The notes under the pieces: generated by a model
Seen by the model: only the letters and a program-made list of their open reading frames with translations
The model's database searches: none
What the model was told of the DNA's origin: nothing
Made by a program: the position numbers and the translations under genes
Origin: Micromonospora sp. Llam0
GTDB lineage: Bacteria > Actinomycetota > Actinomycetes > Mycobacteriales > Micromonosporaceae
Direction of reading: 5' to 3'
Assembly (NCBI RefSeq): GCF_003751085.1
Contig: NZ_RJJY01000001.1
Span: 5,456,001 to 5,520,000 of the forward strand
DNA: 64,000 bases
In this document: positions 53,288-62,442 of the stretch, one piece after another
Numbering within the stretch: the stretch's first letter is position 1
Layout of the letters: the number at the start of each line of letters is the position of its first letter

Positions 53288-54275
53288 CAATGAAGTTATC
53301 TCAACAAGATCTGTAACCATGTTCAAAGTGAAGTAGCACGAGGGCGGCTTTCGCTATGTCGCCGATCTTCGTCGGCGGAGTCGTGACACCTTGCAGGACG
53401 CGCCACCTCTGGCTCAATAGCGCGAATCCGCGTTCGCCGAGGCACCGCATCGCACGCAGGAGCATGTTGTAGGTCCGGTTGTCGACGTGGAGCCGGTGTC
53501 CACTGGTCGGCTTCTTCACGGGGGTGTGTACGCCCTGACCTGCACCTTCGTACCCGGAATCCGCCAAGGTGGGTAGTCCGCGAGCGGCGGCCGCGTAGAG
53601 CGCGCCGAGGACCTCTTCCTGGGCGATACGTAGGTCATGGACTGAGCCGGGAGCGACACCGGAGACCCATACCGGGAACCCGTCGGGGCGCATCAGCGCC
53701 TGGACGTTGCCGCCGAAGTCGTGGGTCTTTCCGGAGTAGTAGGCGTCGATGGTCTCGCCCTTCCTGTTGGCTGTCTTCTCCGCGTACCGGTCGCTGTCCA
53801 CGACCTTGCCGTCGAGGATCAGGTGTGACCAGCCCTCGGCTTCGACCCGGTCGAGGGCCTCGGACAGATCCGGCGCCTGCGCGGACAGCACCGCCAAGAC
53901 CTCGTCGTGGTAGCGGTAGGAGGTGGCCCGGGACAGCCCGAACCCGGCGCCGAGCTGGGGGATGTCCACGCCGCGGTTACGGAACCAGACAAGGCCGAAC
54001 ACCGCCTGCCGCCAGCAGGTGAGCAGTCGGGTCTTCCTGCGTGTGCCCAGCGACCGCCGGTGGGCGCGTAGCAGACTCGCCACGTAGGAGACGAGTTCCC
54101 TCGGGACGTCGAGTGTGGCACGATAAGTGATCACGTGGGGTCCTCTTGGTGACGGATTCTTGTGGTGAGACCGGTTTATCGGAGGACCTCACGTCCCACA
54201 AGAATCGTCGCTATTGCCCCTTATGTGCGTGTCGCACCATTCAACGAACCATTCGTTGTTGAGAAAACTTCAATG
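53288..54275 (-). mobile_element. IS5-family element B
   Basis: Left end CAATGAAGTTATCTCAACAA (53288) and right end, complement CATTGAAGTTTTCTCAACAA (ending 54275), form an 18-of-20 inverted repeat around a transposase gene. Its left end touches element A. Confidence 0.75.
53301..54134 (-). CDS. IS5-family transposase (element B)
   Basis: This 277-aa transposase is related to that of element A but clearly distinct. It has LILDGKVVDSDRY, the KTHDFGGNVQALMRPDG segment, TLADSGYEGAG and the Glu region RCLGERGFALLSQRW. The reading frame is complete. The start is ATG/GTG 54134, near the right end of the element. Confidence 0.88.
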   Translation of the reverse strand: MITYRATLDVPRELVSYVASLLRAHRRSLGTRRKTRLLTCWRQAVFGLVWFRNRGVDIPQLGAGFGLSRATSYRYHDEVLAVLSAQAPDLSEALDRVEAEGWSHLILDGKVVDSDRYAEKTANRKGETIDAYYSGKTHDFGGNVQALMRPDGFPVWVSGVAPGSVHDLRIAQEEVLGALYAAAARGLPTLADSGYEGAGQGVHTPVKKPTSGHRLHVDNRTYNMLLRAMRCLGERGFALLSQRWRVLQGVTTPPTKIGDIAKAALVLLHFEHGYRSC

Positions 54276-54449
54276 CGGTGCGGGATCGAGGGGTCAACCA
54301 TCGGCACGTAGCCAGGCGCGAAGGCGAACTATGGCCCGTCCTGCAGTTGGCCCGTGTCGCAGTGACTGCGGTCGCGCGATTTCGCTGAGCCGGTTCAGGA
54401 TGGCGATCGGCCCACTACCCCACGTACTCATGCCGAGCGTCGTTCAGCA

Positions 54450-55013
54450 GTGGCTCGCGCCACGAACCGCCTGGGTGTCAAGCTGTGGAGATGGAGCTTG
54501 CCGCTGCCGGACGAACCACCGGTGCCCGCCGTGGCTGACGTTGACCAGTCACGGGGAGCTGAGGGGCGTCGGCGGAGGTTGGCAGAGCGGTTGGCGTGGG
54601 AGTTGGCGCATCCGGACCCCCAGGCTCCGCGTGATGGGCTGAGTGATTTCGTGGCGGCGGCGGCGATGCGGGTCCGATGGGCTTCCGCTGTTGACGCTCA
54701 GGTTGCCTTCGACCAAGCGCCGCGTGTGATTGCCCTTGGCGGTGAGTTTGGTCGTGTCGCTGGGCGTGGCGGTGTGGTCCTGTACGTGCATTGCTTCGAG
54801 GGCGGGATGGACGACTGGAGCATGGTCGTTCCGTGGGAGCCGTTCGCCGGGCCGGTGTTGGTGTGCGTGGACGACTTGGAAGATCACTGTATGTGGATCT
54901 CCGAGGATGATCCGCCAGCGAGTGAGGCTCTGTCCCTGTTGCAAACGGGGATCGAGCTGGCATTCGGCACCAGGGCGGCGCTGACCGCCGACGGCGACCT
55001 GCCTCCGGATTGA
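54450..55013 (+). CDS. Hypothetical protein
   Basis: A protein of up to 187 aa, acidic in its second half, with a beta-rich middle (GGVVLYVHCFEGGMDDWSMV) and an ELAFGTRAALTADGD end. No family is recognised. The start may be GTG 54474 (VKLWRWSLPLP) or the earlier GTG used here. It is convergent with the sigma-like gene. Confidence 0.5.
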   Translation: MARATNRLGVKLWRWSLPLPDEPPVPAVADVDQSRGAEGRRRRLAERLAWELAHPDPQAPRDGLSDFVAAAAMRVRWASAVDAQVAFDQAPRVIALGGEFGRVAGRGGVVLYVHCFEGGMDDWSMVVPWEPFAGPVLVCVDDLEDHCMWISEDDPPASEALSLLQTGIELAFGTRAALTADGDLPPD

Positions 55014-55033
55014 CCTGGCGGGCACCGTGGCGG

Positions 55034-55894
55034 CTATCTCCGCTCTGGCGGGACGTGCCGAACGGCCGGATGTATGGGTGTGGGCTCGGTGAGGTCGTGT
55101 CGGCCGAGGAGTCTGGCGATGGTGGTGGCGGCGCGGGAGCGTTGTTTGGAGGCGCTGGGTTCACTGAGGTGCAGGTCGGCGGCGACATGGCGCAGGGCTT
55201 CGCCGTTGAGGTAGGTGCGACGGATCAGGGTGGCCTGGGTGTCGCTGATCGTCTGCCGGCCGGAGTGGGTGACGAGGCGGTTCAGGACGTCGTGGACGGT
55301 TTCCTGGTTGGCGTCGTTGAGGTGGGCGTCGTGTTCCGGGTTGCCGTGCTCGGAGTGGGGGATGCGGTCGTCGGGTAGTGCGTCGAGGTCGTAGGTGGGT
55401 GGTGGGTGTTGTCGTTTGCGTCCGCTGGCGTGGGTGTAGGCGGCGTCGGTGAGTCGGGGGAAGAGCTGCGGTGTGGTCAGGTCGAGGCGGTGCAGGGCGA
55501 ACAGGAACTCGATGGCGAGGGTGTAGTGGGCCTGGGCGGCCGGGCCAGGGGGGAGGTAGGCGGTGAGTTTGTTGGCTTGGGCGCGGAGTTTTGGGTAGGC
55601 GACGCCGAGCGCGTAGAGGTTCCAGTCGCCGCGGTGGGCGCGGGCGGTGTCGGCGAGGTGCCGCCAGGCTCGGTCCCGGATGGGGCCGGGTGCGCGCATG
55701 ACGTGGAGGCGGAAGTCGACCATGGGTAGCGGGGTCGGTGGTGTGTCCGGGTCGATGACGTTGCTGGGGAGGGTCAGGGTGATGCGGGTGCGGGCCTGGG
55801 TCTCGATCTGGCCGAGGACGGTGAGGTCGGCCCGTCGTCGTGGTGGTCCCAGTCCGGCGTTGGGCAGTGGGGTCGGCTGGTGCGGGGCGGGCAC
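55034..55894 (-). CDS. Sigma-factor-like protein with region 4 HTH
   Basis: This protein is 286 aa. The C-terminal RQTISDTQATLIRRTYLNGE followed by LRHVAADLHLSEPSASKQRSRA is a sigma-70 region 4-type HTH. The N-terminal two thirds show no clear region 2, so it may be a regulator and not a true sigma factor. Proteins like this are seen on actinomycete plasmids and integrative elements. Confidence 0.65.
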   Translation of the reverse strand: MPAPHQPTPLPNAGLGPPRRRADLTVLGQIETQARTRITLTLPSNVIDPDTPPTPLPMVDFRLHVMRAPGPIRDRAWRHLADTARAHRGDWNLYALGVAYPKLRAQANKLTAYLPPGPAAQAHYTLAIEFLFALHRLDLTTPQLFPRLTDAAYTHASGRKRQHPPPTYDLDALPDDRIPHSEHGNPEHDAHLNDANQETVHDVLNRLVTHSGRQTISDTQATLIRRTYLNGEALRHVAADLHLSEPSASKQRSRAATTIARLLGRHDLTEPTPIHPAVRHVPPERR

Positions 55895-56195
55895 GGCGGA
55901 TCCCTGTCAGCGAGACCGGTTGCCGGTACGGCGCGATGATCGCATCCCGTTGACCCCGTCCTTCGCTGCTCACCACCGGAGCGGACTGTGGCTCCTGACC
56001 GTGGTGACGAGCCTACGTGCGAGGTGCCGGATGGATGTCACTGCTCAGCGGCCCGTTCTGCTGCCAGCGTCAGCGGGTGGCCCTTCATCGGGCTGTCGGG
56101 TGGAGGGGCAGTTTGAAGCGTGGATCGCTTAGCACTTCCTGTCGGTTGCCCTCGGTAGTGTGCCGCGCGGGGGTGCTGCGGGACCAGTTGCCGCC
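55895..56195. other. Gap with no recognisable feature
   Basis: About 300 nt upstream of the sigma-like gene. It probably includes that gene's promoter, but no convincing boxes, RNA structure or coding region were found. Confidence 0.4.
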
Positions 56196-56672
56196 CTACC
56201 AGACCCGGCGCGGCTGGTAGGGAGCTGCCTGACGCGCGGGTCCGGCCCGCCGACTTTGGTTGGTCGGTGGGCCGGACCCGGTGCCGTCGCTATCCTCGAC
56301 TATGAAGGCGTGGCCACCACGGTGCTTCGCGTAGCGGTTGCAGTGCCATCCGGTCGGGCTCTGCGCCTGGCAGCATTCGGGGTGGCTGGTCCACCGGTAG
56401 GTGCTCTGCAGCTCGTCGTACTTGCTGCGGTGGTGCCAGGCCAGCCAGTGCCCCTGGTAGGGCTCGCCGTTGTGGCCGCCATCGCCCTCGACGAACATCT
56501 CGCACTCGCCCGGGTGACCGGCGGCAAGTTCGCACGCGGCGATCTTCACACCGGGGTAGTTGCGCTGGTCAGGGTGGCCGGTGTCAAGGTAGCCACCGTA
56601 CTTGCCGTTGAGGTCTTTGATCGAGATCCGGACGTACGACTCGCACCTGGCGTGAAAGTCCACGCTGGTCAA
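56196..56672 (-). CDS. Hypothetical Cys/His-rich protein
   Basis: This 158-aa protein has Cys and His arranged in two possible metal sites: ACELAAGHPGECEMF near residue 48 and CCQAQSPTGWHCNRYAKHRGGH near residue 100. Trp and Tyr are frequent between them (GHWLAWHHRSKYDELQSTYRW). No family is assigned; a zinc-stabilised binding domain is likely. Confidence 0.55.
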   Translation of the reverse strand: MTSVDFHARCESYVRISIKDLNGKYGGYLDTGHPDQRNYPGVKIAACELAAGHPGECEMFVEGDGGHNGEPYQGHWLAWHHRSKYDELQSTYRWTSHPECCQAQSPTGWHCNRYAKHRGGHAFIVEDSDGTGSGPPTNQSRRAGPARQAAPYQPRRVW

Positions 56673-56847
56673 ATCAGCTCCTCACGATCGACTGCCCGCA
56701 TGGAACGCGGCTGCGCGATAGGCCAGCGCGCTAGCACCGATGGTCTATTCCCGTCAAGGGGCAGATTTTTGGGATGTGAAAGAGCGGGATGCCGGGCGGT
56801 CAGCGGGGCCTGGTCCGGGTTGGACCGTCACGCACCAAGGACAGCAG

Positions 56848-57054
56848 ATGACCAGGGCCGCAGCGTCCCGGAGCGAACTGCTCGACCACCAGCCGGCCGC
56901 CCTGGTCGCCCGACGAGCGGCGATCAATCTACGCGAAGCCCCGCTCGCCGCTGACAACAGCGAGGCGGCGCAACGCACCTACGCGCGCAGGTGGCCAAGA
57001 TTTTTCTCGCGCGGACGGAAAGTTCGACCACCCACGCTTCCCCTCTATAGGTAG
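56848..57054 (+). pseudogene. Possible remnant of an integrase N-terminal domain
   Basis: The frame from ATG 56848 reads AAINLREAPLAADNSEAAQR followed by TYARRWPRFFSRG. This resembles the start of a tyrosine recombinase core-binding domain, where residues like SENTRRAYARDWRRF are usual. The similarity ends after about 55 residues and no catalytic domain follows, so it is at best a relic. Confidence 0.3.
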
Positions 57055-57279
57055 AGGACCGAGGTCGTCCCGTGGTGGCTGACAGTACGACGCGTACCGG
57101 GATCAATCTGACTGATCACGCTTCGGCGGGAACGGCTGTGGCCTGCGGTTTTCCAATCGGCGGCCCGGTTTTGTAATCCCATTAGTGAAGGTGCGGCTCG
57201 TGCCGGGGCTGTTGTCCACCCAACGGACACCCACCACCCGCCCAACACCCAACCTCGTTGCGGCGGTGGCAGTGCGGGG

Positions 57280-57476
57280 CTGTCAGGTCCCCGACGGTGT
57301 CTGCCACAACCCGCGCCTGACAGAAGTCCACCACAGACAGAGAGTGTCCGATTAGTAGTTGAACAGGATGGTTCGAGGTTGAACAGCAGCCTTCGCGGGG
57401 TTCACCCCGTTTCAGGCGCTGACAGAAGGTGCCCGGTCCGGGTGTGGGTCCGTGCCCGGCGCGGTGCGGCTGTCAG
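57280..57476. repeat. Four copies of CTGTCAG/CTGACAG in two inverted pairs
   Basis: CTGTCAG lies at 57280-57286 and 57470-57476; its complement CTGACAG lies at 57317-57323 and 57419-57425. The two inner copies are both followed by AAG. They stand in the otherwise gene-free 960 nt before the replication-relaxation gene. Confidence 0.5.
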
Positions 57477-57569
57477 GGGTTGCGAACTGCTCTGCACCCG
57501 ATCCGCAACCCAACACGGCGTGAACACGCAGGTCAACCCAAATTCGCGCATCCTTCATGGACCGGCGAC

Positions 57570-57583
57570 TGACATAGATGTCA
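57570..57583. promoter_or_regulatory. Operator-like palindrome TGACATAGATGTCA
   Basis: This dyad has 6-bp arms and a 2-nt centre, 50 nt before ATG 57634. Its position suits a repressor or activator site for the replication-relaxation gene. Confidence 0.45.
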
Positions 57584-57633
57584 ACTCTTCCCCCGGGGAT
57601 GCGCTTATCAGCGCTACAGCGAAAGGAAAGCTG

Positions 57634-59367
57634 ATGTCGTCCGGAACCACCCAACAGTTGCGGGCCTCCGGCGGCCCCAGCGAACAACTCCTGCTCCTGC
57701 TCAACGACCACCGGGTCATGACCACCGACCAACTCGCCCGCGCCACTGCCACCCCGGCCCGCACCGTGCTGTACCGGCTCGAACAACTCCGCACCGCCGG
57801 CATGGTCGACTATGACCGGCCCGGCCGCCACACCGGCAGCGCACCCCACCACTGGTGGCTCCGCCCCGCCGGAGCACGCCTGATCACCGGCACCGCCGCC
57901 GCTGACGGCCGCCGACCGTCCGCGATGTTCTCCGCCCACGCCGCCACCATCACCGAGGTGTGGCTCGCCCTGCGCGACCACGGCCCGCCCGCCGGACTCA
58001 CCATGACCGGCTGGGCGACCGACCGGGCCGGTTGGCAGGAATGGGACGGCCCCACCTCCGCTTGGGGCGGCACCACGACCAAGCGCCTCACCCCGGACGC
58101 CGTCTACGAAGCCACCCTGCCAGACGGCAGGACGACGGCGGCGTTCGTGGAGATCGACCTCGCCTCCATGACCCAAAACCAGCTCAGAGCCAAACTCGAC
58201 CGCTACCGCGCCTACACCCGCGACCAGGCGTGGCAGGGTCGGTTCCCGCACTGCCCGCCCCTACTGCTGTTCACCACCACCGCCCACCGGGCCGTCACCT
58301 TTACCCGCAACGCCGCCAAACACCTCCGAGAAGAACACAACCCCAGCCGCTACCGTCGACGCCCTGTCACCGACGGCGATCTCATCGCCGAACACGGCCG
58401 GCTGATCGTCGCCGCGACCGGCCTCGTCCGCGACCCCGCCCGCGCCGTCACCGCCCACGCCTGGAACCTCACCGACCCCGAAGCCGCCGAAACCACCCTG
58501 ACAGCGGTCCTCGACGAACGCGCCACCGTCACCGCCGCCGCCCAACCCGCCTACCACCGTGAACACGCCGCCGAACTCGCCCGCCAACGCTCCCACACCC
58601 TGCACACCCTGGCCCGCCACCCACAGCAACTCGAACCGGACCTCGGCCCCGCCGCCGTCGACCTGCTGGCCTACCTGTTCGACCGCGACCACGACCCCCG
58701 CAACCCGTTCACCCCCGACCTCGACACCAGCAGCGTTCTGGCCGCGCTCGCCGACTGGTGGCGACAGCAACCCGACGACCCGACCACCGCCAAGACGCTG
58801 CGCACCGCGCTCACCCGGGCGCACCACACCGCCTGGTCCCATCAGGTCCACCAACTCGCCCACCTCACCGCAACTGGAGGCGACCGGCCCGCCTGGTACA
58901 CCGCCGCCACCCGCCTCGCGCGGCCCCGCCTGCTCACCCCCACCGAACACCACCGGCTCGACCACGCCCACACCCGTGAACAAGCCCAGGTCGACGTCTG
59001 GCGCGACTGGCAACCCCCCGACCGCCACTACGGCACCCGGCTCACCTACGCCCAGTGGCGTGACGAACACGTCGACCGGCGGTGGCGTGCACTGTCTTGG
59101 TGGCAACGCCACCACACCCACCGCGACACCCTCACCGCCGCCTTCGACGACGAACGCCTCACCGCCTGCGCCCGATGCGCCCTCACCCTGCCCACCAACG
59201 ACACCGACAACTGCCCCGGCTGCCACCACCACCAACGCCTACCCCACACCCAACGACACTCGATCACCCCACTGGCCGACCTCATCACGGCACTACTCGC
59301 CAAGGCAGCCGACGACCCCAGGCCACCAGCCAGCACCGAAATCTCGACCGCGCCCGGTCGAGATTGA
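57634..59367 (+). CDS. Replication-relaxation family protein
   Basis: This 577-aa protein starts at ATG 57634, with AAAGGAAAG 4 nt upstream. The N-terminal winged HTH (LLLLNDHRVMTTDQLARAT) is followed by a nuclease-like domain with FVEIDLASMTQNQLRAKLDRY, the typical replication-relaxation (MobA-linked) signature. Near the C-terminus CARCALTLP and DNCPGCHHH form a four-Cys zinc knuckle. Such proteins occur on actinomycete plasmids and integrative elements. It ends in two hairpins. Confidence 0.82.
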   Translation: MSSGTTQQLRASGGPSEQLLLLLNDHRVMTTDQLARATATPARTVLYRLEQLRTAGMVDYDRPGRHTGSAPHHWWLRPAGARLITGTAAADGRRPSAMFSAHAATITEVWLALRDHGPPAGLTMTGWATDRAGWQEWDGPTSAWGGTTTKRLTPDAVYEATLPDGRTTAAFVEIDLASMTQNQLRAKLDRYRAYTRDQAWQGRFPHCPPLLLFTTTAHRAVTFTRNAAKHLREEHNPSRYRRRPVTDGDLIAEHGRLIVAATGLVRDPARAVTAHAWNLTDPEAAETTLTAVLDERATVTAAAQPAYHREHAAELARQRSHTLHTLARHPQQLEPDLGPAAVDLLAYLFDRDHDPRNPFTPDLDTSSVLAALADWWRQQPDDPTTAKTLRTALTRAHHTAWSHQVHQLAHLTATGGDRPAWYTAATRLARPRLLTPTEHHRLDHAHTREQAQVDVWRDWQPPDRHYGTRLTYAQWRDEHVDRRWRALSWWQRHHTHRDTLTAAFDDERLTACARCALTLPTNDTDNCPGCHHHQRLPHTQRHSITPLADLITALLAKAADDPRPPASTEISTAPGRD

Positions 59368-59398
59368 TAAGCAATAGCCATATCTCGCTCCGCGAGAT
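59341..59398 (+). terminator. Tandem hairpins with shared arms at the end of the replication-relaxation gene
   Basis: ATCTCGACCG/CGGTCGAGAT (59341-59350 with 59355-59364) overlaps the last codons, and ATCTCGC/GCGAGAT (59382-59388 with 59392-59398) follows. Both begin with ATCTCG and end with CGAGAT. No U-tract follows, so they may act as a bidirectional or protein-bound element instead of a classic terminator. Confidence 0.45.
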
Positions 59399-59602
59399 TG
59401 GCGGCCAATTACCATATCTTGCTACTTGTGCCGCCTGTTCGATCAGATGCGATTACGCGCTGGTTTGCACGCGCTGGATTGGAGGTTCGTTGAAACGGTA
59501 ACGGTCGCGTAGGTGCTCGGGTGACGTGCCAGCACCGAAGCGACCGATCGGCGATCCTCAATCACCCAGCGCCCTGAACTGCTGTTTTGTGGTGCGACGG
59601 CA

Positions 59603-60763
59603 TTGGATGCGGGAATCGCGCATCTGATGCGAGGCTCGCGCGTTGCACTCAGCGTGACGGTCAAGGGTGCCGCGAGTCTCCACCTGGTCTCCGGAGTGGC
59701 GTTGCTACGGCCCGAGGAGAGCGTGTTCGCGGCAATGCTCGACGGGTGGCGCGATCAGCAGGTCGCCCGGAACCTGTCGATGTTGACGATCGCGGCGCGG
59801 CTGCGGGTGATCCGGGCGTTCGCCGATCATGCCGGCGGCTACCCGTGGCAGTGGCTGCCGCAGATGGTCGACGAGTGGAGCGCGGATCTGCGGTCGGTAC
59901 GCGGGCTGCGCCGGTCGACGCTACGGGGTTACCAGGAGGCCGTCCGGCTGTTCTGCGACTACCTGACCGACCCGGCCTACGACTGGCCGGCCGAGTGCCA
60001 GCAGCGGTTCGGCTCGCACCCGGTGCAGGTCTGCCACGAGTGGAACACCGCAGTCCATGTGCAGGAGGGCGAGGCCGACCCGGCGAAGCGGGCGTTCACG
60101 ATCGCCGAGTTGCAGGCGTTGTTCGACTACGCCGACGAGCAGGTCACCCGCATCCGTGGCGCGGGCCGCAAGGGCTGGCTGCCGGCGTTTCGGGACGCGA
60201 CGCTGCTGAAGATCGCCTACGGCTACGGGCTACGGCGTACCGAGACACGGATGCTGGACGTCGCCGACTTCGGCACCAACCCGTACGCGGCCGAGTTCGG
60301 CGAGTTCGGCGTCTGCCACGTACGCCACGGCAAGGCAACGAAAGGGTCACCGCCGAAGCGGCGCAGCGTGCTGACGGTCTGGCCGTGGACCGCCGAGATG
60401 CTGGACCAGTGGACGGCCGAGGTCCGCCCGTTACTCGCCAACGACGGCAACCCGGCGCTGTGGCCGTCCGAACGGGCCGACCGCATCGGCCTGCAGCAGA
60501 TCAACAGCCGGCTGTCGACCTACCGGGACGCACTCGGGCTGGGACCGGGCCTGGACTTCCACTCGCTGCGCCGCTCCTACGTCACCCACCTGATCGAAGC
60601 CGGCTGGGACCCGCTGTTCGTGCAGCAGCAGGTCGGCCACGAACACTCCTCCACCACCGCCATCTACACCTGCGTCTCCTCCGACTTCCGCACCCGCACC
60701 CTGCGCCGAGCCCTGGACCAGACGCTGCACCACGCCCTGCGACCCACCGGAGAGATCTCATGA
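59603..60763 (+). CDS. Tyrosine recombinase (site-specific integrase)
   Basis: A protein of up to 386 aa. The core-binding domain covers about residues 40-140 and the catalytic residues appear in order: Arg in YGYGLRRTETRML, His-x-x-Arg in LDFHSLRRSYVTHL, His in QVGHEHSSTT and the nucleophile Tyr in AIYTCVSSDF. All are present, so it should be active. It heads a three-gene operon joined by ATGA overlaps. The start is uncertain (TTG 59603 or an internal GTG near 59697). Confidence 0.88.
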   Translation: MDAGIAHLMRGSRVALSVTVKGAASLHLVSGVALLRPEESVFAAMLDGWRDQQVARNLSMLTIAARLRVIRAFADHAGGYPWQWLPQMVDEWSADLRSVRGLRRSTLRGYQEAVRLFCDYLTDPAYDWPAECQQRFGSHPVQVCHEWNTAVHVQEGEADPAKRAFTIAELQALFDYADEQVTRIRGAGRKGWLPAFRDATLLKIAYGYGLRRTETRMLDVADFGTNPYAAEFGEFGVCHVRHGKATKGSPPKRRSVLTVWPWTAEMLDQWTAEVRPLLANDGNPALWPSERADRIGLQQINSRLSTYRDALGLGPGLDFHSLRRSYVTHLIEAGWDPLFVQQQVGHEHSSTTAIYTCVSSDFRTRTLRRALDQTLHHALRPTGEIS

Positions 60764-61098
60764 AACGCCAGGTCAGCTACACGTGGCGGCTGCGCAACGT
60801 GATGGCCGACCACAACATGTTCACCACCACCGACCTGGTGCCGCTACTCGCCGAACGCGGCATCACCCTGTCCCCATCCCAGGTGCACCGACTGGTGTCC
60901 GGCACACCCGAACGGCTGTCCCTACCCGTGCTGGCCGCACTCTGCGACATCTTCGACACCACCCCCGCCGACCTCATCGTGACCAGCGCGCAGAACCTCG
61001 CACCGCGCCGACTCGCCGCCGCCGGCGACAGCAGCACCAGCCCCGGCCACCCGGACGCGATCCGGCCACGACGGGCAACCCTACGGCCGGCACCATGA
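60760..61098 (+). CDS. XRE-type HTH protein of the recombinase operon
   Basis: This 112-aa protein has an XRE/Cro-like fold: RNVMADHNMFTTTDLVPLLAERG, SPSQVHRLVSGTPERLSLPVL and ALCDIFDTTPADLI. The last 35 residues are disordered. Its ATG lies in the stop of the integrase and its own stop overlaps the next gene, so all three are translationally coupled. It probably regulates or assists recombination. Confidence 0.82.
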   Translation: MKRQVSYTWRLRNVMADHNMFTTTDLVPLLAERGITLSPSQVHRLVSGTPERLSLPVLAALCDIFDTTPADLIVTSAQNLAPRRLAAAGDSSTSPGHPDAIRPRRATLRPAP

Positions 61099-62350
61099 CC
61101 ATCGACTGCATCGACTGCGGCACCATCCCCAAAGGACGGCGCGGCCGGCCCCCAGTCTGCCTGCCGTGCCAGCTCAACCGCCGACTGGCCCAACTTCTCC
61201 ACGACAACACCGCAACCCCCGCCGTGCACCTGACCGCGCTCGCTGATCATCTCCGCGCCGACCCCGAGCCGGAGAAGGTGCTGCGCTGGCTGTCCCGATC
61301 CGGCCCCGCCGAACTACTGACCGCCCTGGCCAACGGACACCTCGACCTCACCCACGACGCCCTCCACGCATGGCCACGCCCGATCCCCGCCCGCCACCTC
61401 CAACACCACCTCGTCGCCTGCGGCCTCCTACCCCCAGCCGACGGGCACCTACTCAAATTCGAGGCATGGCTCCACCGCCGCCTCGACCGGCTCACCGACC
61501 ATCCCCACGAACGGCTCCTGCGCCGCTTCGCCCTCTGGCACCAGCTCCCACGGCTCCGCGCCGACGCCGCCGCCGGGCCGCTACGCGCCACCGCCACCAA
61601 CTACGCGGTCAATCAGTTCAACACCGCGCACGCCTTCCTCGACTGGCTCCACACACACGGCATCGCCCCGGACGCCGTCAGCCAAACCGACCTCGACACC
61701 TGGGCCGTCACGACCGGCGCCGGCCACCGCCACACCATCCGCGGCTTCTTCACCTGGGCCACCCGGACCTCGGCCATGCCACGCCACCTGGTACTCACGC
61801 CAGTCAAGTTCGCCATCGGCACCGCCGTCACCCAACAACAGCGACTCACCCTGCTCCGGCACTACCTCACGAACGAGGCCCTGCCCCTACGCGAGCGGAC
61901 CGCCGCCTGCCTCATGCTGCTCTACGGCCAGCCGATCAGCCGCATCCACCGACTCCACAACAACGACCTCGACCTCAACAGCGGCACCCCAACGATCCGG
62001 TTCGGCGACCCACCCCCACACCCATCCCCGAACCGATCGCCAGCCTGCTCCGCGACCTCGCCGCAGCCGCACCAGCCGAAGGCTGGCTGTTCCCCGGACG
62101 CCACCCAGGCCAGCCCATCACCTACCAAACACTGCACCTCAACCTGCGCAAGCTCGGCTTCCCGCTCAACCAGGCCCGCGTCTCCGCGCTCCGCCAGCTC
62201 GTCGCCCAGGTCCCCGCCCCCGTCATCGCCGACGCCCTCGGCATCCACCACACGACCGCCGCCAGACAAGCCGCCAACGCCGGCACGACCTGGAGCCACT
62301 ACGCCAGCGGAAACCACTCACCGTTACCAACACAGAGTCCACGCACCTGA
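61095..62350 (+). pseudogene. Second recombinase-like gene of the operon, frameshifted
   Basis: From ATG 61095 the protein begins with a zinc-knuckle (CIDCGTIPKGRRGRPPVCLPC) and a helical, recombinase-like core (NQFNTAHAFLDWLHTHG, FFTWATRT, LMLLYGQPISRIHRLHNNDL). The frame is lost in a C-rich run near 62009-62025. The rest, IPEPIASLLRDLA through WLFPGRHPGQPI to GTTWSHYA, continues in another frame and ends at 62350. Joined, it is about 418 aa. Classic Arg/His/Tyr catalytic residues are not all present, so even the intact form may be an accessory subunit. Confidence 0.75.
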
Positions 62351-62442
62351 ACTCGCGCATAAGAAACACGCGCTCCTGCCAGTAACGGCCGGACGGCGCG
62401 TACGCGAGATCTGGGAACCCGTACCAAGAGAAATAAAAGTTA

